In this document: positions 1 to 5,745 of the stretch, piece after piece
How the letters are laid out: each line of letters opens with the position of its first letter
Position numbering within the stretch: position 1 is the stretch's first letter
Assembly: GCA_026389955.1 (NCBI GenBank)
Contig: JAPLGY010000363.1
Location: 1 to 5,745 of the forward strand
Source of the DNA: Caldilinea sp.
Lineage (GTDB): Bacteria; Chloroflexota; Anaerolineae; Caldilineales; Caldilineaceae
Length of the DNA stretch: 5,745 nt
Direction of reading: 5' to 3'
Notes under the pieces: model-generated
Told to the model about the DNA's origin: nothing
The model's database searches: none
What the model saw: only the letters and a program-made list of their open reading frames with translations
Translations under genes and position numbers: made by a program

Positions 1-102
1 CGCCGTCGAGCCGATAGAATTTTTTCTGCACAGAGGCTTTGCAGTAGACTATCCTACGACCGGATGAAGTAAAAAATTCAAAAAAACGAGGAGTCAAACA
101 AA
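1..102 (+). promoter_or_regulatory. Leader region of ndk with strong ribosome binding site
   Basis: This non-coding stretch leads into ndk and is A-rich over its last 35 bases. GAGGAG at 88-93 lies 9 nt before the ATG at 103 and is a strong Shine-Dalgarno match that fixes the start. TAGAAT at 15-20 matches five of six bases of a sigma-70 -10 box, but its -35 box would fall at or beyond the window edge, so the promoter is unconfirmed. A weak 5 bp inverted repeat (26-30 with 40-44) is probably chance. No upstream gene can be identified from so few bases. Confidence 0.5.
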
Positions 103-549
103 ATGGAACGCACATTTGTGATGGTCAAACCCGATGGGGTCCAACGGGGATTGATCGGGGAGATTCTCGGGCGCCTCGAGCGCCGCGGTCTCAAGGTGGT
201 GGGCCTCAAGCTGTTGCAGGTGAGCGACGAACTGGCACGTCGGCACTACGCTGTGCACGAGGGGAAACCCTTTTTTGCCGGGCTGATCCGCTACATCACC
301 AGCGCTCCAGTCGTGGCAATGGTGGTCGAAGGGACCCAGGCTGTCGCTGCCGTGCGCCAGACGGTCGGGGCTACCCGTCCACACGAGGCCGCTCCTGGCA
401 CGATCCGCGCCGACCTTGCGCTGGAGATCGGACGCAACCTGGTCCATGCCAGCGATGCACCCGAGACTGCCGCTGCTGAAATCGCACTCTGGTTCGGCGG
501 TGAGGTGGTCGAATGGCAGCGCTCGGTCGACGGGTGGATCTTCGAATAG
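103..549 (+). CDS. ndk: Nucleoside diphosphate kinase
   Basis: This enzyme moves the gamma-phosphate of ATP to other nucleoside diphosphates through a phospho-histidine intermediate, balancing cytoplasmic (d)NTP pools. The 148-residue length is usual for bacterial Ndk. The protein opens with the family signature [15 protein letters not shown], in which K9 is the conserved lysine. It contains [11 protein letters not shown] (48-58), the arginines R85 and R102, and the active-site motif NLVHASD (112-118) with H115 as the phosphorylated histidine. E126, in the helix after the active site, is the usual supporting glutamate, and the C-terminus WIFE matches the common WIYE ending. GAGGAG lies 9 nt before the ATG. 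No partner gene follows on the same strand, so it is probably transcribed alone. Nothing is missing or unusual. Family assignment is near certain. Confidence 0.97.
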   Translation: MERTFVMVKPDGVQRGLIGEILGRLERRGLKVVGLKLLQVSDELARRHYAVHEGKPFFAGLIRYITSAPVVAMVVEGTQAVAAVRQTVGATRPHEAAPGTIRADLALEIGRNLVHASDAPETAAAEIALWFGGEVVEWQRSVDGWIFE

Positions 550-566
550 AGATCCGCCTGAAACTC

Positions 567-627
567 TGCAACGACCGCCGGAAAGACCTTTCAGAACTAC
601 CGAAAGTGCTCCCGGACGGTCGTTGCA
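567..627. terminator. Long inverted repeat between convergent genes, possible bidirectional terminator
   Basis: TGCAACGACCG at 567-577 is repeated as its exact reverse complement at 617-627. The stem continues inward with CCGG (578-581) against CCGG (612-615) if A616 is bulged, giving about 15 paired bases. Inside the loop, CTTTC (588-592) can pair with GAAAG (602-606). The element lies wholly between the stop codons of ndk and the convergent oxidoreductase gene, so either transcript would fold it near its 3' end. There is no U-tract after the stem on either strand, so it is not a textbook intrinsic terminator. It may act as a 3'-end stabiliser or a factor-assisted terminator. The inverted repeat is seen directly; the role is inferred. 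Confidence 0.55.
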
Positions 628-640
628 TGGGCAGAAGCGT

Positions 641-1717
641 TTACAGGACGATTTCGCGGCCTTCACTCGCGGACCGTGTGATCGCATCGACAATCTTGAC
701 ATGTACGAGCGCCTGCTCTGGAGTGACGATGTCGGCCTGGGTGTTGCCGTTGAGCCGGCTGATAAAGTTGCCGATCAGCTGCTCGTAGGAACTGCCCTTC
801 TGAGGGGGCAGCTGGGTGTCCGTCTTGACCTCCAGCCCGTTGAGCATCGAGTAGAGCTCGACCGAGTCTTGCCCACCGATGCGGGCGCCGCCTTCTGTGC
901 CAAAAATTTCAGTCACAAAATTTTCCGGGTAGTTGGCCGCCCAGGCGACCTGGAACTGCAGCACAGTGCCGTCCTCGAAGAGGACCTGGGCCCAGGCCAG
1001 GTCGTCGACGTCGTAGCGGGTTCCCGAAGACGGTGGATGGATGTCGGCACCCCACCCTCCCAGCCCACGCCCGCGCGGGCCAAATTCGGCGCCCATCACA
1101 CCGCTCACCCGCTTGGGCTGCGGGTAGTTCATGATGTAGAGCGCGCGATCAAGGGTGTGAACGCCGATGTCGAGCAGTGCGCCGCCGCCAGCCAGGTCCC
1201 GATTGGTGAACCAGCTGCCGTAGCCAGGGATGCCGTTGCGGCGTTGCCAGACGGTGCGGGCCGCATAGATCCTGCCAAAGAACCCGGCGGTGGCATGGGC
1301 CTTGGCTGCCTGCATGGGGCCGGTGAAGCGAAAGTGGGTGCCGACGGTCAGCACCCGCTGGCGCGCTGCGGCTGTGGCAAACATTGCCTGCGCGTCGCTG
1401 TAGGTGAGTGCGACCGGTTTCTCACAGAGCACATGGGCGCCCGCTTCCAGCGCCGCCGTTGCCATCGGCTTGTGAAAGACATTGGGGGCCGCTACAACCG
1501 CAATGTCTGGCTGCTGCTCGGCCAGCAGCTTTTCATAGTCGCTGTAAACGTGGGCAACCCCCGTCTCCGCAGCAACTGCCTGCGCTCGGGCTGCGTTGAC
1601 ATCACAGACGGCAACCACCGTGGTGTTGGGCTGTTTCTGAAAAAGGGGAATGTGGACACGCTGGCTGATCGTGCCCGCTCCGATCACGGCCACACGCCAC
1701 GCCTGGGAACTGCTCAT
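641..1717 (-). CDS. Gfo/Idh/MocA-family NAD(P)-dependent oxidoreductase
   Basis: This 358-residue protein belongs to the glucose-fructose oxidoreductase / inositol dehydrogenase / MocA family of cytoplasmic sugar and cyclitol dehydrogenases. The N-terminal Rossmann domain (about 7-125) has the dinucleotide-binding glycine motif VIGAGTISQ (11-19), an acidic residue after strand two (CDV, D39) and the EKP motif (99-101) with K100, the family's catalytic and cofactor-contacting lysine. The C-terminal alpha/beta domain has GGGALLDIGVHTLD (177-190), where D183 and H187 match the conserved catalytic positions. Length and domain order are normal. The ATG is preceded on its own strand by AAAGGG with 9 nt spacing. 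It converges on ndk and diverges from the GH20 gene, suggesting a carbohydrate substrate. The substrate cannot be read from the sequence. No convincing promoter was found. The family is certain; the exact reaction is unknown. Confidence 0.93.
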   Translation of the reverse strand: MSSSQAWRVAVIGAGTISQRVHIPLFQKQPNTTVVAVCDVNAARAQAVAAETGVAHVYSDYEKLLAEQQPDIAVVAAPNVFHKPMATAALEAGAHVLCEKPVALTYSDAQAMFATAAARQRVLTVGTHFRFTGPMQAAKAHATAGFFGRIYAARTVWQRRNGIPGYGSWFTNRDLAGGGALLDIGVHTLDRALYIMNYPQPKRVSGVMGAEFGPRGRGLGGWGADIHPPSSGTRYDVDDLAWAQVLFEDGTVLQFQVAWAANYPENFVTEIFGTEGGARIGGQDSVELYSMLNGLEVKTDTQLPPQKGSSYEQLIGNFISRLNGNTQADIVTPEQALVHVKIVDAITRSASEGREIVL

Positions 1718-1807
1718 GGAAGCCTACCCTTTCGGTTGGATATTCTGGTTTGCAGACGATATGCGGCGCAACGGACGCGCACGCATCCCCTCGATCCTAC
1801 CGTCAAT

Positions 1808-1873
1808 CGCTCGAGAAAACAAACTGGCCGCTGGGTCTTCAACGACAACCCAAAACCCCCGCTTGAGAAAACA
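1808..1873. repeat. Pair of near-identical 14 bp direct repeats, candidate operator sites
   Basis: CGCTCGAGAAAACA (1808-1821) and CGCTTGAGAAAACA (1860-1873) match at 13 of 14 bases in the same orientation, 52 bp apart, which is close to five helical turns. The second copy covers the -35 box of the predicted GH20 promoter. I saw no further copies elsewhere in the window. The arrangement suits a repressor binding two sites on one face of the DNA, or an activator with an upstream site. No regulator gene is present to name the protein. The repeats are seen; the operator role is inference. Confidence 0.45.
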
Positions 1874-1892
1874 CCGCTCTTTCTGCTATGAT
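1863..1892 (+). promoter_or_regulatory. Sigma-70-type promoter for the GH20 gene
   Basis: A -35 box TTGAGA (1863-1868, five of six consensus bases) and a -10 box TATGAT (1887-1892, five of six) are separated by 18 bp. TGC directly before the -10 box gives an extended -10 element. Transcription would start near 1899, leaving a leader of about 35 nt before the ATG at 1935. An imperfect palindrome, TTTCT at 1880-1884 and AGAAA at 1893-1897, brackets the -10 box and could be a further regulator contact, though it may be chance. Confidence 0.7.
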
Positions 1893-1922
1893 AGAAAAAC
1901 ACAAATTCATGTCCCAGCTGTC

Positions 1923-1927
1923 AGGAG
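1923..1927 (+). promoter_or_regulatory. Ribosome binding site that sets the GH20 start
   Basis: AGGAG lies 7 nt before the ATG at 1935. The reading frame is open in frame back to 1650, but that upstream stretch overlaps the start of the divergent oxidoreductase gene and the promoter, and it reads as non-family sequence. This site therefore decides in favour of 1935. Confidence 0.85.
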
Positions 1928-1934
1928 AAGATCC

Positions 1935-3605
1935 ATGTCTGTCCATCCGCTTGACACCCTTGTTCCCAAACCCAGGTTGCTGTCCGCACGGAACGGCGAG
2001 CTGACCCTGCGGTCGCCGGTTGGGGTGGCGGCTGCGGGCGCTGCTGAAGCTGTCGCCGATCTGCTGCGGGCCGAACTCAGCCGTTCCACAGGTCTGCGGT
2101 TTGAGAGCGCCCCTCCAGAAACTGCCCAGATTGTGCTGCAGGTGGAGAGCGCGAACGACGAACAGTACCGTTTGGCGGTAGATCCACAGCGGGCGACGCT
2201 CTCCGGCTCGGCTGCCGGCCTGGTCCATGCCTTTTACACGCTGCGCCAGCTGCTGCCGACTGCCAACTGGCGATCGGCCCCTTTGCCCGGGGTGACGTGG
2301 ACTGTGCCCGCCTGTCTGATCGAGGACCAGCCTCGGTTTGGCTGGCGCGGCTGCATGCTCGATGTGGCCCGCCATTTTGTACCCAAACAGACGATCCTGC
2401 GCTTCATTGATTTGTTGGCGATGCACCATTTCAATCGCCTGCACCTGCATCTGAGCGACGACCAGGGCTGGCGCGTCGAGATCAAGGCCTTCCCCAAGCT
2501 GGCCACAGTGGCTTCCCACCGGAAACAGACCGGGCTGGGGTTTGCAACCTCTGCTGCCGATCCGCACGACGGCACACCGCATGGGGGCTACTATACCCAG
2601 GATGATCTGCGCGAGATCGTCGCCTACGCCGGTACCCGGGCCATCCTGGTCATCCCCGAAATTGATCTGCCCGGCCATTCGCGCGCGTTGACCGCTGCCT
2701 ACCCAGAGTTTGGCTGCTTCCCCGACAAACAGGTCGAGGTGTCCACCTATTTTGGCGTCAGCTCTGACCTGGTCAACCCGCTGCCGCGCACGGTCGCCGC
2801 GCTGAAGCGCATTTTGGAGGAACTGCTTGCGATTTTTCCTTCTCCTTGGATCCATCTGGGCGGGGACGAGGCTCCCCTGGACCCCTGGCGCAACTCCCCG
2901 GAAATTCAGGCCCATCTGGCGTCGCTCGGCCTGGAAAATGTGCAGGCGCTGCGCAGCTGGTTTACCGCACAACTCAGCGCGTTTCTTGCCGAACGGGGGC
3001 GTCGGCTGATCGGCTGGGATGAAATCATCCACTACGGTGGGCTGCCCCCCGAGAGCACAGTCATGTCCTGGCGCGGGGAGAAGGGCGGGATGAAAGCGGC
3101 TGCGGCCGGCTATGACGTCGTGATGGCACCGGTTTTCCCGACATATTTGGATTACGCTCAGGACGATGGCTGCGATGAACCGCTCTCGATCGGCCAGTCG
3201 GTGTTGCTCGAAGATCTCTACGCCTACGACCCGGCTGCGCGCTGGCCTGACTCCAGCACGTTCCCCCGGGTGCTGGGCGTGCAATGCCAGCTGTGGAGCG
3301 AGGTGATTTTGGACAGCGCACATCTGGAATACATGGCGTTCCCGCGCGCCTGCGCACTGGCAGAGGTCGGCTGGAGTGCAGATCGCGACGATTTTGGGGC
3401 CTTCCGCGCCCGCCTCGCCCAGCATCTGCAGCGGCTGCAGGCGTACGGGGTCAATTACCGTCCGTTGGAAGGGCCACAGCCCTGGCAGCGCGGTGGCACC
3501 GGCCGTAAGGCATACCAGCCACGCTTCAATTTGAAAGAAGCGCTCGCCCATCTCGATGCCTGGGCAGAATCGGGGGAGCCCCCGGCAGAGCATCTATCGG
3601 CCTGA
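1935..3605 (+). CDS. Glycoside hydrolase family 20 beta-N-acetylhexosaminidase
   Basis: This 556-residue enzyme releases terminal beta-linked N-acetylglucosamine or N-acetylgalactosamine by substrate-assisted catalysis, in which the substrate's own acetamido group is the nucleophile. Residues about 9-129 form the GH20b-like N-terminal domain. The TIM barrel starts at 132 with RFGWRGCMLDVARHF (134-148), where R138 is the sugar-binding arginine. It continues with LHLHLSDDQGWR (169-180), the catalytic pair D311-E312 in HLGGDEAP (307-314), GWDEI (360-364), W379 in SWRG, YLDY (404-407) and QLWSE (452-456). These correspond to the active-site residues known in this family. The end, VNYRPLEGP (506-514), is typical. 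No signal peptide is visible, so it is probably cytoplasmic and would act on imported oligosaccharides. It has its own promoter and diverges from the oxidoreductase gene. Family is certain; the natural substrate is not. Confidence 0.95.
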   Translation: MSVHPLDTLVPKPRLLSARNGELTLRSPVGVAAAGAAEAVADLLRAELSRSTGLRFESAPPETAQIVLQVESANDEQYRLAVDPQRATLSGSAAGLVHAFYTLRQLLPTANWRSAPLPGVTWTVPACLIEDQPRFGWRGCMLDVARHFVPKQTILRFIDLLAMHHFNRLHLHLSDDQGWRVEIKAFPKLATVASHRKQTGLGFATSAADPHDGTPHGGYYTQDDLREIVAYAGTRAILVIPEIDLPGHSRALTAAYPEFGCFPDKQVEVSTYFGVSSDLVNPLPRTVAALKRILEELLAIFPSPWIHLGGDEAPLDPWRNSPEIQAHLASLGLENVQALRSWFTAQLSAFLAERGRRLIGWDEIIHYGGLPPESTVMSWRGEKGGMKAAAAGYDVVMAPVFPTYLDYAQDDGCDEPLSIGQSVLLEDLYAYDPAARWPDSSTFPRVLGVQCQLWSEVILDSAHLEYMAFPRACALAEVGWSADRDDFGAFRARLAQHLQRLQAYGVNYRPLEGPQPWQRGGTGRKAYQPRFNLKEALAHLDAWAESGEPPAEHLSA

Positions 3606-3635
3606 AGGCTGGACCGGAGAAAGCCTCCACCCTAT

Positions 3636-3665
3636 TTGGGCTCTGGACAGCAAGCCGTTTATACT
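3636..3665 (+). promoter_or_regulatory. Possible promoter for gcvTH
   Basis: TATACT (3660-3665) matches five of six bases of a -10 box. TTGGGC (3636-3641), 18 bp upstream, matches only three of six of the -35 box. A start near 3672 would leave a leader of about 50 nt before the gcvT GTG. The 116 bp gap after the GH20 gene makes an independent promoter plausible, but the weak -35 leaves this uncertain. A small hairpin just before it (3606-3610 with 3622-3626) is too weak to call a terminator. Confidence 0.4.
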
Positions 3666-3706
3666 GCCTTGCAGGCCCCAGATGGCCAGTGCCCTCTCTC
3701 TGATGC

Positions 3707-3713
3707 AAAGGAG
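3707..3713 (+). promoter_or_regulatory. Ribosome binding site that sets the gcvT GTG start
   Basis: AAAGGAG, nearly the full Shine-Dalgarno consensus, ends 8 nt before the GTG at 3722. The protein read from that GTG begins exactly where GcvT family members begin, so a non-ATG start is well supported. Confidence 0.88.
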
Positions 3714-3721
3714 CTTGTTCT

Positions 3722-4813
3722 GTGTTGCAACGCACCCCACTTTATGCAACGCATGTGGCCTCGGGCGGGCGCATGGTGGAATTTGCCGGCCATCAGCTGC
3801 CAGTGCAGTACCCAAGCGGCCCGACTGCCGAGCACCAGGCTGTACGTGCCGCAGCAGGGCTCTTCGATATCGACCACATGGGACAGTTCGAGCTGGCTGG
3901 CCCCGACGCCGAACGTTGTCTGCTGCAGCTGCAGGTCTGGGATGTCACCCAGATGGCCGAGGGGGACGCGCACTACAGCCTGCTCTGCTACGCCGACGGA
4001 ACGGTGGTCGACGATATTTTTTTGTACAAATTGCCGGGTCGCTGGCTGATCGTGGTCAACGCAGCCAATCGCGCCAAGGACTGGGCTTGGATCGAGTCCC
4101 ACCTCGCCGGCCATGCGGTCACCCTGACCGACCGTTCCGACGAGCTGGCTATGCTGGCGCTGCAGGGGCCACAAGCTGCCACCATCCTGCAAAAGCTGAC
4201 CCGCCAGCCTTTGGCGCAGATCCCGCAGCGGACTGCTCTGACGCTGGATGTGGGGGGGGTGCCGACGATCGCAGGCCGCACAGGCTATACCGGCGAAGAT
4301 GGCTTTGAGCTCTATGTGCCGGCAGAGCAGGTGGTCGAGCTCTGGCAACTGCTGCTGGACAGCGGGCAGACCGAGGGCCTGCTGGCCTGCGGGCTCGCCG
4401 CACGCGACAGCCTGCGCTTTGAGGCAGGGATGCCGCTCTATGGCCACGAACTCAGCCCGCAGATCAACCCGCTCGAAGCCCGACTGGGATGGACGATCTC
4501 CTGGCAGCTGCCCTTCATTGGCCGAGATGCACTGCTCAAAACCAGGCTGGAAAAGCCCCAGCGGCTGCTGGTCGGGCTGGAAATGGTCGACAAAGCCGTC
4601 CCGCGCGAGCAGTACGCTGTGGCCGCCGACGGCCAGATCGTCGGCCAGGTTACTTCTGGGATGAAGAGCCCCACGTTGGGAAAATTTCTGGCCATGGCCT
4701 ACGTGCCGGCGCGCTACAGCGCTCTGGGCACTGTGCTGGAGGTGATCGTGCGTGATCAGCCCAAACAGGCTGTTGTCGTCAAGCGGCCATTTTACCGGCG
4801 GAACGCCCTGTGA
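3722..4813 (+). CDS. gcvT: Glycine cleavage system T protein (aminomethyltransferase)
   Basis: GcvT takes the aminomethyl group carried on lipoyl-GcvH, releases ammonia and transfers the methylene unit to tetrahydrofolate, giving 5,10-methylenetetrahydrofolate. The 363-residue length is normal. Family landmarks run in order: LQRTPLYATHVASGGRMVEFAG (2-23); GLFDIDHMGQFEL (46-58); the acidic pair D97-D98 in GTVVDDIF, which holds the catalytic aspartate; VVNAAN (111-116); RTGYTGEDGFELY (186-198) for folate binding; and ARDSLRFEAGMPLYGHEL (227-244). The C-terminal barrel domain (about 280-360) contains GQVTSGMKSPTLGK, also conserved. The start is GTG behind a near-consensus ribosome binding site. 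gcvH follows after 73 bp, so the two are very likely co-transcribed. A run of eight Gs at 4252-4259 falls in the coding sequence but the frame stays intact through it. Confidence 0.96.
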   Translation: MLQRTPLYATHVASGGRMVEFAGHQLPVQYPSGPTAEHQAVRAAAGLFDIDHMGQFELAGPDAERCLLQLQVWDVTQMAEGDAHYSLLCYADGTVVDDIFLYKLPGRWLIVVNAANRAKDWAWIESHLAGHAVTLTDRSDELAMLALQGPQAATILQKLTRQPLAQIPQRTALTLDVGGVPTIAGRTGYTGEDGFELYVPAEQVVELWQLLLDSGQTEGLLACGLAARDSLRFEAGMPLYGHELSPQINPLEARLGWTISWQLPFIGRDALLKTRLEKPQRLLVGLEMVDKAVPREQYAVAADGQIVGQVTSGMKSPTLGKFLAMAYVPARYSALGTVLEVIVRDQPKQAVVVKRPFYRRNAL

Positions 4814-4886
4814 GCGTGCTCCCGTGCCCGGCTGTCGGCCGCAGCAAACTCGTTTTTTCTGGTTTTTGTAAAGTGAGGGATGCAAG

Positions 4887-5285
4887 ATGGCTGACTACAA
4901 ACTGGACCGCAGCGTCAGATATGCCAAGAGCCACGAGTGGGTGCGCGTCGAGGACGGGATCGCCACCGTCGGCGTCTCCGATTTTGCCCAGGATGCGTTG
5001 AGCGATGTGGTCTATGTGGACCTGCCCGAAGTCGGATCGCCTGTCTCGGCCGGCAAGCAGGCTGCTACCGTCGAGTCGGTCAAAGCGGCCGAAGAAGTCA
5101 ATGCCCCGGTCAGCGGCGTGGTGATCGAGGTCAACCCAGTGTTGACGAACAAACCTGAGCAGATCAACGAGGAACCCTATGCTGCCTGGTTTTTCAAGGT
5201 GCGACCGACCGACGGCCTTGCGGACGAGCTGGCCGCGCTCTTCTCGCCGGACGACTACGCCGCCTTTGTCGCAGGGCTGGGCTGA
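4887..5285 (+). CDS. gcvH: Glycine cleavage system H protein (lipoyl carrier)
   Basis: GcvH is the small mobile carrier of the glycine cleavage system. Its lipoyl arm takes the aminomethyl group from the P protein, presents it to GcvT and is reoxidised by the L protein (dihydrolipoamide dehydrogenase). The 132-residue length is normal. SHEWVRVEDGIATVGVSDFAQ (15-35) and DVVYVDLPEVG (40-50) are the family opening. The lipoylated lysine is K66 in ESVKAAEEVNAPVSG (63-77), and PEQINEEPYAAWFFKV (90-105) is the usual closing motif. The ATG is preceded by GTGAGGGA (4873-4880) with 6 nt spacing. The gene sits directly after gcvT, its functional partner. The 73 bp gap contains T-rich runs but no convincing terminator. 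Confidence 0.97.
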   Translation: MADYKLDRSVRYAKSHEWVRVEDGIATVGVSDFAQDALSDVVYVDLPEVGSPVSAGKQAATVESVKAAEEVNAPVSGVVIEVNPVLTNKPEQINEEPYAAWFFKVRPTDGLADELAALFSPDDYAAFVAGLG

Positions 5286-5308
5286 CCGCAGCCCCTAGGT
5301 TCTGCACA

Positions 5309-5745
5309 GTGTCGTCGGCTCGACAACATCTTCAGCAGTGGCGTGGTCTGCTCCGTTCGATCGCGCTCTACTACGGGAATCCTGCGAAGCTGTGGCAGAT
5401 GCGCCGGTTTTACGCGCAGTTTGTGCGGGCCGGCGACCTCTGCTTTGATCTGGGCGCCCATGTGGGCAACCGGCTGTTGGTCTGGCGAAGCCTGGGCGCC
5501 AACGTGGTCGGCGTCGAGCCCCAGCCGGCCTGCGCAGCGTTGCTGCGCAGCTGGTACGGCCGCTCTTCTCAGATCACGCTGGTCGAGGCGGCGGTCGGTG
5601 CCAGCCCGGGACAGGCCACACTTTTTGTCAGCCCGGAAACCCCGACGGTCACCACACTTTCGCAGCCTTGGATCGCCGCCGTGCAGCAGGCGGCGTCGTT
5701 TGCCAGTGTGCGCTGGAGCGACGCAGCAGCTGTCCAGGTGACAAC
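5309..5745 (+). CDS. FkbM-family methyltransferase, 5' part, runs off the window
   Basis: This frame stays open from a GTG at 5309 to the right edge, giving the first 145 residues of a larger protein. It has an S-adenosylmethionine-dependent methyltransferase fold: motif I is FDLGAHVGNR (46-55), followed by the acidic strand-two end VVGVEPQP (66-73) and then EAAVGASPGQATLFVS (93-108). This order and wording match FkbM-type O-methyltransferases, often found in polysaccharide or secondary-metabolite clusters; the substrate here is unknown. The start is 23 bp after the gcvH stop. Its ribosome binding site is weak (AGG at 5297-5299, 9 nt before GTG), so the start is less certain than the family. 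The short gap suggests read-through from gcvTH, but no functional link to glycine cleavage is known. Later in-frame starts such as ATG 5399 would cut off part of the conserved N-terminal region. Confidence 0.82.
   Translation, partial: MSSARQHLQQWRGLLRSIALYYGNPAKLWQMRRFYAQFVRAGDLCFDLGAHVGNRLLVWRSLGANVVGVEPQPACAALLRSWYGRSSQITLVEAAVGASPGQATLFVSPETPTVTTLSQPWIAAVQQAASFASVRWSDAAAVQVT

Noticed and set aside
1718..1806. Promoter for the oxidoreductase gene on the - strand
   Set aside because: TTGACG (complement of 1801-1806) is a good -35 match, but no acceptable -10 box lies 16-18 bp downstream. Other pairs in the region match poorly.
416..1891. Long open frame on the + strand (491 codons) across the oxidoreductase gene
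   Set aside because: It is the antisense shadow of the GC-rich oxidoreductase gene. Its translation has no recognisable motif, while the opposite strand has all Gfo/Idh/MocA landmarks.
1650..1934. 95-codon N-terminal extension of the GH20 frame
   Set aside because: It overlaps the divergent gene's start and contains the predicted promoter. Its translation does not resemble GH20 N-termini, and a good ribosome binding site supports 1935.
1839..3593. Long open frame on the - strand (584 codons) across the GH20 gene
   Set aside because: It mirrors the GH20 coding frame and lacks family motifs. The + strand frame holds the full set of GH20 catalytic residues.
3606..3721. Glycine riboswitch upstream of gcvT
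   Set aside because: The gap is only 116 bp and I could not find the conserved glycine aptamer core. A covariance-model search would settle it.
4252..4259. Run of eight Gs inside gcvT as a possible frameshift or phase-variation site
   Set aside because: The GcvT frame is continuous with conserved residues on both sides. A single G-run in a housekeeping gene is more likely codon-use chance.
3659..4885. Long open frame on the - strand (408 codons) across gcvT
   Set aside because: It is a shadow of gcvT; the + strand reading is unmistakably GcvT.
4814..4886. Terminator or attenuator between gcvT and gcvH
   Set aside because: A T6 run (4853-4858) follows GCTG/CAGC (4831-4834 with 4842-4845), but the stem is only 4 bp and lies 7 nt before the T-run, too weak and too far away.
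5343..5741. Open frame of 132 codons at the right edge
   Set aside because: It is out of frame with the FkbM-type methyltransferase reading, which has recognisable motifs and stays open to the window end.

Overview
The window carries six protein-coding genes typical of a GC-rich bacterial chromosome. There is no rRNA, tRNA, CRISPR array, insertion sequence or phage gene. The proteins read as free-living bacterial housekeeping and sugar-metabolism enzymes. The style of the glycine-cleavage and GH20 proteins, with GTG starts and strong purine-rich ribosome binding sites, would fit Chloroflexota or a similar GC-rich lineage. No taxonomic marker is present, so this placement is a guess.

Layout, left to right. 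A complete ndk (103-549, +) makes nucleoside diphosphate kinase. It converges on a Gfo/Idh/MocA-family NAD(P)-dependent oxidoreductase (641-1717, -). The 91 bp between their stop codons holds a long inverted repeat that probably serves both 3' ends. The oxidoreductase diverges from a GH20 beta-N-acetylhexosaminidase (1935-3605, +) across a 217 bp intergenic region. That region has a good sigma-70-type promoter for the GH20 gene and a pair of near-identical 14 bp repeats 52 bp apart, one of them covering the -35 box. Next come gcvT (3722-4813, +, GTG start) and gcvH (4887-5285, +), the T and H proteins of the glycine cleavage system. An FkbM-family methyltransferase starts 23 bp after gcvH (5309, GTG) and runs off the right edge.

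How the genes fit together. GcvT and GcvH form a functional pair: H carries the lipoyl-bound aminomethyl group and T releases ammonia and passes the one-carbon unit to tetrahydrofolate. The P protein (gcvP or gcvPA/PB) is not in the window, and the next gene is not gcvP. The GH20 enzyme and the divergent oxidoreductase may form a small carbohydrate-use unit sharing a control region, but this rests on position only. ndk looks like a stand-alone housekeeping gene.

I found no clearly novel multi-gene system. The most interesting signals are non-coding: the repeat pair in the GH20 control region and the inverted repeat between the convergent genes.
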